A DNA stretch of 64,000 nt from Aliivibrio sifiae (GTDB lineage Bacteria; Pseudomonadota; Gammaproteobacteria; Enterobacterales; Vibrionaceae). Made by a program: the position numbers and the translations under genes. Shown in pieces: positions 1 through 8,442 of the stretch (its first letter is position 1; each line of letters begins with the position of its first letter). Location of the stretch: the NCBI RefSeq assembly GCF_002954705.1, contig NZ_MSCO01000001.1, positions 1,508,066 to 1,572,065 of the forward strand. Direction: 5' to 3'. The notes under the pieces are model-generated. The model was not told where the DNA came from and ran no database searches. It saw nothing but the letters and a program-made list of their open reading frames with translations.

Positions 1-1437
1 AAATGCACTCAGTAATAAACACCCTTTTGTTCTGAAACAACCAAACGAGTACGTTGCGTCTTTCCCATTTGCATCTTTATAATTTAATGTGACAGGATAA
101 CCACTTTCATAAGGTAAAAATGAATCAATTTTAACCGACCCTTCAACCAAAGAAACGCTAGCTTCTGCACCAAAACCAACATCTACGTCACCGGTTTGGG
201 GTTTAATGTCAGCCTTAAAAGCGGCTTGAGCTCCCCAACGTAATAACTGAGCATCTTGACTGATGGCAAAACGAGTTTCTCCCTCTTCAGTTAAAATATG
301 TTGCGCCGCTTTAAATTCTAACCAATGCCCACCATCGGCTTTCCATTCTTGAAATTTAATCTCCAGTGGTATGCCATTACTTAACTTACTCTTGATATCA
401 TTTTGAATATCTTCTTTCACAGCTCTAGCAAAACCAGCTTTATCATTATTTTCAATGGCCGCCATGGTTTTTGAACGATTTTTTATTGGTCTCCAACGTC
501 CTTTATTTTCAGCTTTCTCTTGCTCAATAAATTCACTTCTCAGATAAAGATATCTGTTATGGCGCATAGAGTAGACTTCAACGATATGCTGCTTCACTTT
601 TGGATTAATTAGCTGCTTACCAATTGAGTTAAAGTTATCCAGATTCACTGACTGTTTATTGGGAGCTTCTGGTTTTTTAGGTGATTTATCCAAGCTCTGC
701 CAATACGAAATCTCATCTTCAATTTTTGCTAATACTTTTCTTTTGAGTACCTCAACAGAGTCGTCATCTAAAAACCATGATTCATCATAATTAGTGACAA
801 TACGTTTTCGCTTATCTAACGCTTTTAATTTATCTAATACTCGTTGTTGGTTCTCATCATTCTTTTTTTCTGTACCGCCACCAAAAGCTGACGCTACTTT
901 CCGACCTATCTTTGCTTCTGTTGATTCAACCAAACAAATCGCACCTGCATTACTTGCGTCATTTAGCCACACTTGTCTCTTTTTCGCGTGCTGCTCTACT
1001 TGTTGTTTAGTAACATTTTTGCCTTGAGGGGTTTCTTTTAAAAGTGTTGCATAACCTTCTAGCAAGGTGTCCATACACTTCGCTTCTTCATCCATGTATT
1101 GAATAGATTTTTCATCTAAACAATAGAAATCAGTCATTGCTTCACCAGTAACAAATACAACATCATGCACTTCTTTGGCTTCACATTCTGGTGCAGCCAT
1201 TAATGTGCATGTTTCCGCTGTGGGGCGTACTTTTGAAATAGGTTCGACGGTGTTGGTTTGCTCTACCTCTTCATCTTCAACTTCCTCAGGCAGACTAATA
1301 CTGTCACCCACATGAATTAAATCTGGGTTAGGTTGATATTTTGGGTTCAGCTCAAGTAACGTGGTAAAAGGGACATCATTATCAATGGCAACTTTAAGCA
1401 GCGTGTCACCGCGTTGAACAATATAAGATTGGCTCAT
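1..1437 (-). CDS. LysM-domain type VI secretion effector (C-terminus beyond window)
   Basis: The reading frame is open from an ATG at 1437 to the window edge, giving 479 codons with no stop. Residues about 4-49 form a LysM peptidoglycan-binding domain (begins YIVQRGDTLLKVA, ends HVGDSISLP). A Cys-containing linker and a charged, helix-rich middle region follow. Near the edge (about residues 400-460) is a Gly/Ala-rich stretch including GFGAEASVSLVEGSVKI, a pattern I associate with mid-regions of large T6SS cargo effectors. The gene lies 15 bp after the DUF4123 adaptor gene in the order hcp-vgrG-adaptor-effector, which marks it as secreted cargo. A strong ribosome site (AAGGAGTG) precedes the ATG. 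The toxic domain is probably off-window, so its activity (cell wall, membrane or nuclease) cannot be assigned. An immunity gene would be expected further left. Confidence 0.75.
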   Translation of the reverse strand, partial: MSQSYIVQRGDTLLKVAIDNDVPFTTLLELNPKYQPNPDLIHVGDSISLPEEVEDEEVEQTNTVEPISKVRPTAETCTLMAAPECEAKEVHDVVFVTGEAMTDFYCLDEKSIQYMDEEAKCMDTLLEGYATLLKETPQGKNVTKQQVEQHAKKRQVWLNDASNAGAICLVESTEAKIGRKVASAFGGGTEKKNDENQQRVLDKLKALDKRKRIVTNYDESWFLDDDSVEVLKRKVLAKIEDEISYWQSLDKSPKKPEAPNKQSVNLDNFNSIGKQLINPKVKQHIVEVYSMRHNRYLYLRSEFIEQEKAENKGRWRPIKNRSKTMAAIENNDKAGFARAVKEDIQNDIKSKLSNGIPLEIKFQEWKADGGHWLEFKAAQHILTEEGETRFAISQDAQLLRWGAQAAFKADIKPQTGDVDVGFGAEASVSLVEGSVKIDSFLPYESGYPVTLNYKDANGKDATYSFGCFRTKGCLLLSAF

Positions 1438-1452
1438 GGTGTTAACACTCCT

Positions 1453-2046
1453 TTACCATTGAGTTGAGATGGATTGCATGGACGCAAAATGCTGTTCAGT
1501 CATTGTCCATTGATAATCAGAAAACGGAGGGGTTATAGCAACAGGTACTGAAACAGTAAGCCATGATTTATTAAACCACGTTATTTTAGTCACCGATCCG
1601 AAATAGTCTCGACGATCTGTATCAGACATAGATGCCACTAAAGGCAATAATCCTCTTGGATCGTAATAGCGTAAAAATACCTCTCCATTGCCCTTTTTAA
1701 CTACTAACGCATTACGTAATGAATACATTAATTCACTGCTGTTAGTTGTGTTCTCTGTATAAAGCAACGCACCACAATGCGCTGAACTCATTTTATCAAC
1801 ACAGGCATTTAATAAGGGTTGAGAGTGCGATAAATCAATAACAATAGGTCCATTTTTTATCGCATTAAACTGCGTCGCTTTAAATAGCTCAAACGTATTT
1901 AATTCCTCAACGTATAGACTCAGCTCCGCATGCCATTCAGGCCATAACTCTGATTCAATTAATGCGTAAATATTTTCTGATGAGTTAAGTAATGGGGTTT
2001 CAACAGTATCAATTCGCCATTCACTGTTTAGCTGTGCAGTTGACAT
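1453..2046 (-). CDS. DUF4123 T6SS adaptor/chaperone (Tap/TEC family)
   Basis: This 197-residue protein has the length and features of DUF4123 adaptors. These load an effector onto the matching VgrG spike before type VI secretion and act in the cytoplasm. The central motif VFLRYYDPRGLLPLV is the family's signature (aromatic-rich, with the conserved DPR). An acidic, Trp-rich N-terminal half (ALIESELWPEWHAEL) is also typical. The gene starts inside the vgrG 3' end (19 bp overlap), and a GGGGGG-type ribosome site lies within vgrG, so translation is probably coupled. The effector gene follows after 15 bp. By known family behaviour it should be specific for that LysM effector. Confidence 0.85.
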   Translation of the reverse strand: MSTAQLNSEWRIDTVETPLLNSSENIYALIESELWPEWHAELSLYVEELNTFELFKATQFNAIKNGPIVIDLSHSQPLLNACVDKMSSAHCGALLYTENTTNSSELMYSLRNALVVKKGNGEVFLRYYDPRGLLPLVASMSDTDRRDYFGSVTKITWFNKSWLTVSVPVAITPPFSDYQWTMTEQHFASMQSISTQW

Positions 2047-4292
2047 ACGCCCCCCTTACCACATTGGCATAACTCTTTCATTAATGAACCTTCTTCAACC
2101 ATTTCACTGTACGCCGCAGAGTTCATCACTGGCTTAGTCGATGCTAATGGAGACATTGAGAAGGCACGAGGAGGGTTTATACTCACACTGGTATTCTGAC
2201 CTTGAGCAGCACTAGGATTAATCGCAACATTGCCCCCAGCTAAAGCGACCGAACTGGCGCCATCAACCATAATATCTGAGCCATATAGCGTTATTGTTCC
2301 GTTATTTTTCAGAATAAAACCTGAGCTACCAACTTGAGCGCTAATTTCATCAGCACTGATTATGGTATGATCTCCATCAGATTTAATAGAAGCATTACTT
2401 CCAACTTCTACCGTGAGATTTTTACCTACAGTTAATGTATCGTCGGCACTAATATCACGACTCATTGACCCCATAGTTATCGTGCTTTGTTCACCCTTAA
2501 TCGTCAGCTCATCATTTTTACCCACTGAACTTTTTCGGTTTTCGTAGATTTTAAAGGCTTGATCAACGGCCACGCTCTTTTCTATATTGGCGTTATATTT
2601 AACGTTTACATCTTGTTCAACCGTTTCTGTAAACGTTTGGTGAGTGGTTGATGTTTTATGACCTTCGATGGTTTCTTTTCGATCTTTTTTTATTTTATTA
2701 ATTTGATTATTACCGACCTCTAACTCTTCATCATTTCCTATGGTTCTGAATCGGTTATTTAGTACCTTAGTTCTCATGTCTTTTTGAGCATGAAAGTAGA
2801 CTTCTTCTTGGTTGGCTTCGTCTTCAAACGACATTTCGTTATAACCTTCTCCTTTATGGGTTTGGGTACGAAACACCGTTTTGGTTTTATGCTCTGGCAA
2901 GGCGTATGGTGGCGTGTTCAGCCCGTTATATACAGCACCTGTCACTAAAGGTCTGTCTGGGTCACCTTCTAAGAACGTAACCACCACTTCATGCCCTATT
3001 CTTGGTAAATACACCGCGCCCCATGTAGGAGCTGCCATCGATTGACTCACTCGTAACCAACAACCTGAATGCTCATCATTGTTACCATATCGGTCCCAGT
3101 GAAATTGAACCTTAATGCGTCCCATTGGGTCGGTATATATTTCTTCGCCTGCTGGGCCTACGACCACTGCGGTTTGCGGACCATCAACCACAGGGGCTGA
3201 TAGTTTATTTGCTTTATATTCAACATCACGAGGAATACAAGTAAACTGGTTTTGATACGTTGTTGGCAGCTCGCTTGACTCTTCTTCATGCACACGAGGA
3301 TCATACCCACTGTGCGTTACAGAGGTTAATATATAATCTCTATTTATCGTACTTCTAGGGTGTTTTGTTAGGTTAAAGCTATAGCCTGCAATTAAACGCA
3401 TTATATTACTTTCAGCGTCAATTTGATGATTATAAACCTGATGATCGGCTACCAAGTAATTACTGCGCTGTTGGCCCTGTTCAATTTCTCCGTAACGCCC
3501 TGGATAATCAAAGAATGCTAAATCGTTATCTCGCTCACCCTGTTGTTGAACGTGTTGTGGGATACGAGGCTGCTCGTAGTTATAATCTGTTTGAGTGACG
3601 TGACCAGTACGTACACGATTATAAGCAATTAATTCAAAGACATGCTCTCTATCCGAGTTCCCACCACCATCCGATTGATAAACCAATGGACCAACATAAG
3701 ATGCATTCAATGGTGAACTAATTAACTCTGGGATGGCGTCATTTTTATCGACAATCACCATAGTATGATTACTTGCAGTATGCTCAAAGTAATACCATAG
3801 GCCGTGCTCTGCCAATAAACGCTGAACAAAGTGGCTGTCTGTTTCTCGATATTGAAGTAGATATTCTTGGTTTGGATAGCTATTAAATAACTCAAAACGG
3901 TAATCGGTTACCGATGCACCATCGAGCACTTCAGTTAAGATATTGACAATCGATTTATCTTGAAAAATACGACAATCTTGTCGTTGGGTTAAGAACCACA
4001 ATTGAGGAACAAGCGTAATTTGATAACAAGAGAAGCGGCGACCAGATCCTAAATAGCGAACTTCATGAACCACACCATGAAACAAACGACCAGTATCCAT
4101 TCCCTGCCCTAATACTTTTAGCAATGCAGGTTTTCGACTTAATACGTCAAACTCTATATCAGGATTCAATGATAATAGCGACAGGGTTACCTTAAATGGT
4201 TGAGAGACTTCTTCAACCACATTAAAACTCTCAACTCGAAACTCATGCTGTGTGCCGAGGACTTCAAACTTAAACTCTACCTCTTTACTCAT
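2028..4292 (-). CDS. vgrG: Type VI secretion spike protein VgrG
   Basis: A 754-residue VgrG/Rhs-type spike. The N-terminal gp27-like part (about residues 1-370) is followed by the conserved gp5 OB-fold segment around DPMGRIKVQFHWDRYG, ending in the classic WLRVSQSMAAPTWGAVYLPRIGHEVVV. A beta-helix needle of Ile/Val-Gly/Asp-rich repeats follows (about 500-690). No extended enzymatic domain is fused. The chain ends in a short Cys/His-rich tail (ELCQCGKGGVCQLHS). I chose the ATG at 4292, preceded by AGGTG, over an ATG three codons upstream. It lies downstream of hcp and overlaps the adaptor gene. It forms the trimeric puncturing tip that carries the effector. Confidence 0.95.
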   Translation of the reverse strand: MSKEVEFKFEVLGTQHEFRVESFNVVEEVSQPFKVTLSLLSLNPDIEFDVLSRKPALLKVLGQGMDTGRLFHGVVHEVRYLGSGRRFSCYQITLVPQLWFLTQRQDCRIFQDKSIVNILTEVLDGASVTDYRFELFNSYPNQEYLLQYRETDSHFVQRLLAEHGLWYYFEHTASNHTMVIVDKNDAIPELISSPLNASYVGPLVYQSDGGGNSDREHVFELIAYNRVRTGHVTQTDYNYEQPRIPQHVQQQGERDNDLAFFDYPGRYGEIEQGQQRSNYLVADHQVYNHQIDAESNIMRLIAGYSFNLTKHPRSTINRDYILTSVTHSGYDPRVHEEESSELPTTYQNQFTCIPRDVEYKANKLSAPVVDGPQTAVVVGPAGEEIYTDPMGRIKVQFHWDRYGNNDEHSGCWLRVSQSMAAPTWGAVYLPRIGHEVVVTFLEGDPDRPLVTGAVYNGLNTPPYALPEHKTKTVFRTQTHKGEGYNEMSFEDEANQEEVYFHAQKDMRTKVLNNRFRTIGNDEELEVGNNQINKIKKDRKETIEGHKTSTTHQTFTETVEQDVNVKYNANIEKSVAVDQAFKIYENRKSSVGKNDELTIKGEQSTITMGSMSRDISADDTLTVGKNLTVEVGSNASIKSDGDHTIISADEISAQVGSSGFILKNNGTITLYGSDIMVDGASSVALAGGNVAINPSAAQGQNTSVSINPPRAFSMSPLASTKPVMNSAAYSEMVEEGSLMKELCQCGKGGVCQLHS

Positions 4293-4368
4293 TATGTACA
4301 CCTGATAGATATGACGACAAATAGGGCCAAAATAAGGCCCTAGCTTTTATAAATAGTTTGCGAATTGA

Positions 4369-4887
4369 TTACGCTTCGCGTGGTGTACGCCAGTCATCAT
4401 TACCTGCCGTACCACACGTTTCGTGAGTCACTTCAATTGCACGGTAAGTGAACTTAAGCACTTCTTCAGTTACACGATCAGACGTTGCTGCATCTTGGCA
4501 ATGAGCCATACGAGTTTGCATATCAACTAATAGTGCATCAATCAATTTGATTGTGTAGTAATGCTCTTGCTTACCAGACGTAGAAGTACGGTAGAAGTTA
4601 ATGCTACATTCAGGCAGTTTCTCGCCAGAGACTAAAGCGTTAAATAGTAGTGGAGAACAACGGTCTTGTTGTTTAGTTACGATCACTGGGCGGTGAACAC
4701 GTTGACCAGTAGGTTGACCACTTTGAGGGTCACGAGGAACAGTTAGTACATGGTCAAGCTCTTGAACAAGAAACTCATCAACATGTGCTTCTTGCCATAC
4801 GTTACCTACTGAATCTGCAGAGTAAGCATCTTTAGTAATATCGCCTTGAGTTTGGCCTTTAATTGACATATAAGCTGGAGTTGGCAT
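4369..4887 (-). CDS. hcp: Type VI secretion tube protein Hcp
   Basis: A 172-residue Hcp that stacks as hexameric rings to form the inner tube of the type VI apparatus. It closely follows Vibrio cholerae Hcp: start MPTPAYMSIKGQTQGDIT, central TVPRDPQSGQPTGQRVHRP, and C-terminus DDWRTPREA. I chose the ATG at 4887 because the reading frame can be extended 16 codons upstream, but those residues do not belong to the family and AAGGAA lies just before 4887. vgrG follows after 76 bp. A sigma-54 type promoter at 4952-4967 supports it being the first gene of the cluster. No sheath or baseplate genes are present, so this is an auxiliary hcp-vgrG module. Confidence 0.96.
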   Translation of the reverse strand: MPTPAYMSIKGQTQGDITKDAYSADSVGNVWQEAHVDEFLVQELDHVLTVPRDPQSGQPTGQRVHRPVIVTKQQDRCSPLLFNALVSGEKLPECSINFYRTSTSGKQEHYYTIKLIDALLVDMQTRMAHCQDAATSDRVTEEVLKFTYRAIEVTHETCGTAGNDDWRTPREA

Positions 4888-4922
4888 GGCTTTATTCCTT
4901 AATAATTGAATTCGATTTAGAG

Positions 4923-4937
4923 TCGTGAACTTCACGA
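4923..4937. promoter_or_regulatory. Short inverted repeat in hcp leader
   Basis: TCGTGAA, one base, then TTCACGA form a perfect 7-bp inverted repeat. It lies about 36 bp before the hcp ATG, between the predicted sigma-54 transcription start (near 4941) and the ribosome site. It could be a protein-binding operator or a small 5' leader hairpin. No known regulator is assigned. Confidence 0.4.
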
Positions 4938-4951
4938 GTTAAATTCAATAG

Positions 4952-4967
4952 AGCAATTAGAATGCCA
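4952..4967 (-). promoter_or_regulatory. Sigma-54 (RpoN) promoter of hcp
   Basis: On the minus strand the sequence TGGCATTCTAATTGCT has GG and GC separated by exactly ten bases, which fits the -24/-12 consensus TGGCAC(G)N4TTGC(A/T). The predicted start is near 4941, about 55 bp before the hcp start codon. Vibrio hcp-vgrG clusters are known to be driven by sigma-54 with the enhancer-binding protein VasH, so the placement fits that biology. Confidence 0.75.
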
Positions 4968-5038
4968 AAAATAAAATCAAATAAAGACAACAAGTTAGGG
5001 TTTTTACTATTTACAAGAACAATAAATAAAAACAATAA

Positions 5039-5056
5039 ATTGGATAATTATCCAAT
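5039..5056. promoter_or_regulatory. 18-bp palindrome, candidate enhancer-binding site for hcp
   Basis: ATTGGATAATTATCCAAT is a perfect 18-bp palindrome located 72-89 bp upstream of the hcp sigma-54 promoter, the usual range for a bacterial enhancer-binding protein site. A VasH-type activator is the natural candidate, but binding is inferred. The rest of 4968-5219 is AT-rich and shows no convincing gene. Confidence 0.45.
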
Positions 5057-5219
5057 AAGTTGTTTCAAGCATGTTGTATTTTTTTCTTAGGCTCTCCCTC
5101 CTACTCCATCTTGATTTAAAAAACTGTAAAAAAACACCATAACCACGTACTATATCCCCATATTTCATTCGCTTAATCACCAATAAAAATAAGCGTGACA
5201 CATAACAGCTAGGTAACCC

Positions 5220-6752
5220 ATGCCACATACCCAAATCAACCAAGACGACATCAACAAAGCCGTATGGTCTGCTTGTGATACTTTCCGCGGGACCGTAGAT
5301 CCATCTATCTACAAAGATTTCATCTTAACCATGCTGTTCTTAAAATACATTTCAGATGTTCACCAAGACAAAGTAGATGAATTAGCTAAAGAATATGGTG
5401 ACGAGCCAGAGCTGATTGCGGCAATGATGGAAAGCCAATCATTCAAAATTCCAACTGGCTCTACGTTTTGGGACTTATATGAATCACGCTTTGAAGCAGG
5501 TAACGGCTCACGTATTGATAAAGCGCTACACGCCATTGAAGAAGCCAATGGCACTAAATTAAAAGGCGTGTTCCAAGATATTAGCTTTAACACCGATAAA
5601 CTGGGCGATGAGAAATCAAAAAATGACATTCTACGTCACCTATTAGAAGACTTTGGTAAAGAAGCATTAAGCCTACGCCCAAGCCGTGTTGGTTCGTTAG
5701 ATGTCATTGGTAACGCTTACGAATACCTAATCAAACACTTTGCGGCTGGCAGTGGTAAATCAGCAGGTGAATTCTATACCCCGCCAGAAGTATCAGATTT
5801 ACTTTCTATCATCTTAGAACCACAACAAGGCGACACCATTTGTGATCCTGCGTGTGGATCTGGCTCACTACTGATGAAATGTGGTAAGCAAGTTCAGAAA
5901 AACTTTGGTGGCTCTAAGCAATATGCTTTATTTGGCCAAGAAGCGATTGGCTCTACATGGTCATTGGCAAAAATGAACATGTTCCTACACGGTGAAGACA
6001 ACCACCGTATTGAATGGGGTGACACCATTCGTAACCCTAAACTTCAAGATAAAGAAGGCGGTCTACTGCACTTTGATGTCGTAACCGCCAACCCTCCTTT
6101 CTCTTTGGATAAATGGGGCCATGAAGATGCAGAAAGCGATCATTTTGGTCGTTTCCGTCGTGGCGTACCACCAAAAACCAAAGGTGACTATGCGTTTATC
6201 TCACACATGATTGAGACATTAAAACCTGCTACTCCAACAAGCAAGGGCGGTCGCATGGGTGTAGTTGTGCCTCACGGGGTGCTATTCCGTGCCTCTTCAG
6301 AAGGTAAAATCCGTAAACAACTGATTGATGAAAACCTATTAGATACCGTTATCGGTCTGCCTGAAAAGCTGTTCTTTGGTACGGGGATTCCTGCTGCAAT
6401 TTTGTTATTCAAAAAACAGAAAGACGACAACAAAGTATTGTTTATTGATGCCTCTCGTGAGTTTAAATCAGGCAAGAACCAAAACGTATTAACGAGCGAT
6501 AACATTCAGAAGATTGTTGATACCTATAAAGCCCGTGAAACGACAGACAAGTATTCTTACCTAGCGACATTAGAAGAGATTGCCGAGAACGATTACAACC
6601 TTAACATCCCTCGCTACGTCGATACCTTTGAAGAAGAAGCGGAAATTGATTTGATGGCAGTGCGTAGTGAGCGTTTGGCGCTACAAACCGAACTAGCTGA
6701 CCTAGAAGCGGAAATGGCAGGCTACCTAGAGGAGCTAGGTTATGGTGCCTAA
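5220..6752 (+). CDS. hsdM: Type I restriction-modification DNA methyltransferase subunit HsdM
   Basis: A 510-residue N6-adenine methyltransferase subunit. An N-terminal helical HsdM domain (about 1-140) is followed by the SAM-binding motif DPACGSGSLLM near residue 216 and the catalytic NPPF motif (TANPPFSLDKWG) near residue 290. The C-terminal tail is helical. It acts with HsdS to methylate, and with HsdS plus HsdR to restrict unmethylated DNA. Length is normal. The gene opens a plus-strand operon and overlaps hsdS by 11 bp. Confidence 0.96.
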   Translation: MPHTQINQDDINKAVWSACDTFRGTVDPSIYKDFILTMLFLKYISDVHQDKVDELAKEYGDEPELIAAMMESQSFKIPTGSTFWDLYESRFEAGNGSRIDKALHAIEEANGTKLKGVFQDISFNTDKLGDEKSKNDILRHLLEDFGKEALSLRPSRVGSLDVIGNAYEYLIKHFAAGSGKSAGEFYTPPEVSDLLSIILEPQQGDTICDPACGSGSLLMKCGKQVQKNFGGSKQYALFGQEAIGSTWSLAKMNMFLHGEDNHRIEWGDTIRNPKLQDKEGGLLHFDVVTANPPFSLDKWGHEDAESDHFGRFRRGVPPKTKGDYAFISHMIETLKPATPTSKGGRMGVVVPHGVLFRASSEGKIRKQLIDENLLDTVIGLPEKLFFGTGIPAAILLFKKQKDDNKVLFIDASREFKSGKNQNVLTSDNIQKIVDTYKARETTDKYSYLATLEEIAENDYNLNIPRYVDTFEEEAEIDLMAVRSERLALQTELADLEAEMAGYLEELGYGA

Positions 6753-7989
6753 TGGTTGGGTAGATGGCAGAGTTGGAGACCTTTTACTGGGCCTTGAATC
6801 GGGAGTCAGTGTAAATGGTGAAGCTCGCGTTCTTGAAAAAAATGAAAAAGGTGTTTTAAAAGTAAGTGCCGTTACTTATGGCGTATTTAGACCTAATGCC
6901 GCCAAAGTTATTACATCGCCTACTGAACTCACTCGTGCAAAAGTTAATCCCAAGCAGGGACAAATTATAATAAGTCGCAGTAATACAGAAGAGTTAGTAG
7001 GTGCCAGTGCGTACATTGATAAACAATACGACAACTTATTTCTACCAGATAAGTTATGGCAAACGGTTCCAAAAACTAACTCTAATATGAAGTGGTTAAG
7101 TTATGTGCTTTCATCTAAACACTGCCGATATACACTATCTAACCTAGCAACTGGAACAAGTGGTTCGATGAAGAATATCACTAAAGGTGAGCTACTTAGC
7201 TTGAAAATAGGTATTCCCCCACTTCCAGAACAACGTAAAATCACCCAAATCCTTTCTACATGGGATATGGCGATAGCAACCACTGAAAAGCTGATTGATG
7301 CCAGCAAGCAGCAGAAAAAAGCGTTAATGCAGCAGTTGTTAACGGGTAAAAAGCGTTTGATTGATCCTGAAACGGGGATGGCGTTTGAGGGGGAATGGGA
7401 AGAATTTCGATTGGCTGAACTTGGAAATATAGTATCAGGCGGTACACCTAGTACAAGTTCATCAGAGTATTGGAATGGTAATATTGATTGGGTTACCCCA
7501 ACTGATATAACAAAGCTACGAACAAGAATAATTGATAATTCAGCTAGAAAGATTACAGCTCTGGGACTTAGTACAAGTTCGGCTAAATTAGTGCCAACTG
7601 GCAGCCTCCTGGTATGTACTCGTGCAACTATCGGTGCAATGGCAATATCGCAACACCAGATGTGCACAAACCAAGGCTTTAAAAACTTAATTCCAAATAA
7701 GAAAACAAATATCGATTTTCTTTACTATTTAGTTAGTTATGGGAAACACAAATTAATATCAAAAGCCAGTGGTTCTACATTCCTTGAGTTATCGAAAAAA
7801 GATTTTGAGCATATTCGCTTCGAAATTCCAAAAGTAAATGAACAACAAAAAATAGCTTCAGTCCTAATCGCTGCCGATAAAGAAATCGAATTGCTAAATG
7901 CCAAGCTTGCACACTTTAAGCAAGAGAAAAAGGCGTTGATGCAACAGTTGTTGACAGGAAAGAGAAGAGTACAAGTAGAGGCCGCCTAA
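6742..7989 (+). CDS. hsdS: Type I restriction-modification specificity subunit HsdS
   Basis: A 415-residue specificity subunit with two target-recognition domains (about 1-150 and 215-350), each followed by a conserved helical spacer. The first half has IPPLPEQRKI then KKALMQQLLTGKKR near 200. The second half has NEQQKIASVL then KKALMQQLLTGKRR near 400. The two recognition domains are unlike each other, as expected for a bipartite asymmetric target site. The start overlaps hsdM. The stop shares a base with the next start (TAATG), indicating translational coupling. The target sequence cannot be read from the protein. Confidence 0.94.
   Translation: MVPNGWVDGRVGDLLLGLESGVSVNGEARVLEKNEKGVLKVSAVTYGVFRPNAAKVITSPTELTRAKVNPKQGQIIISRSNTEELVGASAYIDKQYDNLFLPDKLWQTVPKTNSNMKWLSYVLSSKHCRYTLSNLATGTSGSMKNITKGELLSLKIGIPPLPEQRKITQILSTWDMAIATTEKLIDASKQQKKALMQQLLTGKKRLIDPETGMAFEGEWEEFRLAELGNIVSGGTPSTSSSEYWNGNIDWVTPTDITKLRTRIIDNSARKITALGLSTSSAKLVPTGSLLVCTRATIGAMAISQHQMCTNQGFKNLIPNKKTNIDFLYYLVSYGKHKLISKASGSTFLELSKKDFEHIRFEIPKVNEQQKIASVLIAADKEIELLNAKLAHFKQEKKALMQQLLTGKRRVQVEAA
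7311..7354 (+). repeat. HsdS internal direct repeat, copy 1
   Basis: This encodes the first helical spacer end (KKALMQQLLTGKKR). The DNA is near-identical to 7922-7966, with cores GTTAATGCAGCAGTTGTTAA and GTTGATGCAACAGTTGTTGA. Such repeats allow recombination between recognition domains in other type I systems. Confidence 0.8.
7922..7966 (+). repeat. HsdS internal direct repeat, copy 2
   Basis: The second copy of the HsdS spacer repeat, encoding KKALMQQLLTGKRR near the C-terminus. It lies about 610 bp from copy 1, so the pair brackets the second recognition domain. Confidence 0.8.
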
Positions 7990-8426
7990 TGAACAATCAT
8001 CTTTCACAATTAAACACCGACTTGTTAAACAATATTCGTACTTTACTGGTTGAGGGACGAAAACAGGTTGCACAAGCCGTCAACACCACCATGGTGCAAA
8101 CCTATTGGCAAATAGGCCGTTTAATTGTGGAAGGTGAACAGCAAGGTGAAACACGAGCTGAATATGGCAAGCAAGTGCTGAAAAGCCTTTCTGTATCGTT
8201 AACAGAAGAATTTGGTAAGGGTTTCGATACCCGTAACCTGCGCAATATGCGCCAGTTTTATCTGGTTTTTCCAATTTGGAACGCAGTGCGTACCGAATTA
8301 AGCTGGACGCACTATCGCACCCTAACTCGCATTGAAAACAAATCCGCTCGCCACTGGTATATGAACGAAGCTATTGAGCAAAGCTGGTCAGCAAGAGCAT
8401 TAGAACGCCAACACTTATTGGCGTAA
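7989..8426 (+). CDS. DUF1016 N-terminal domain protein, lacking the nuclease half
   Basis: This 145-residue protein matches only the N-terminal helical domain of the DUF1016/YhcG family. Family signatures are YWQIGRLIVEGEQQG, FDTRNLRNMRQFYL and WTHYRTLTRIENKSARHWYMNEAI. It stops just after the conserved RALERQ, where full-length members (roughly 330-380 residues) continue into a PD-(D/E)XK nuclease domain. No remnant of that domain follows, because hsdR begins within 20 bp. Its start overlaps the hsdS stop (TAATG) and it is followed by a ribosome site for hsdR. It may be a decayed gene, or a trimmed accessory or regulatory subunit kept in the operon. Confidence 0.8.
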   Translation: MNNHLSQLNTDLLNNIRTLLVEGRKQVAQAVNTTMVQTYWQIGRLIVEGEQQGETRAEYGKQVLKSLSVSLTEEFGKGFDTRNLRNMRQFYLVFPIWNAVRTELSWTHYRTLTRIENKSARHWYMNEAIEQSWSARALERQHLLA

Positions 8427-8442
8427 CAAGGACACATTGATA

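Noticed and set aside
794-1027. Open frame on the plus strand inside the LysM effector gene
   Set aside because: It lies opposite a continuous coding frame in an operon context and has a low-complexity, Cys/Phe-rich translation.
5007-5243. Open frame of 78 codons on the minus strand upstream of hcp
   Set aside because: It overlaps the hcp control region and the hsdM start, lacks a ribosome site and family features, and looks like chance in AT-rich DNA.
7101-7667. 188-codon minus-strand frame within hsdS
   Set aside because: It is a shadow of the HsdS frame, which has clear family motifs.
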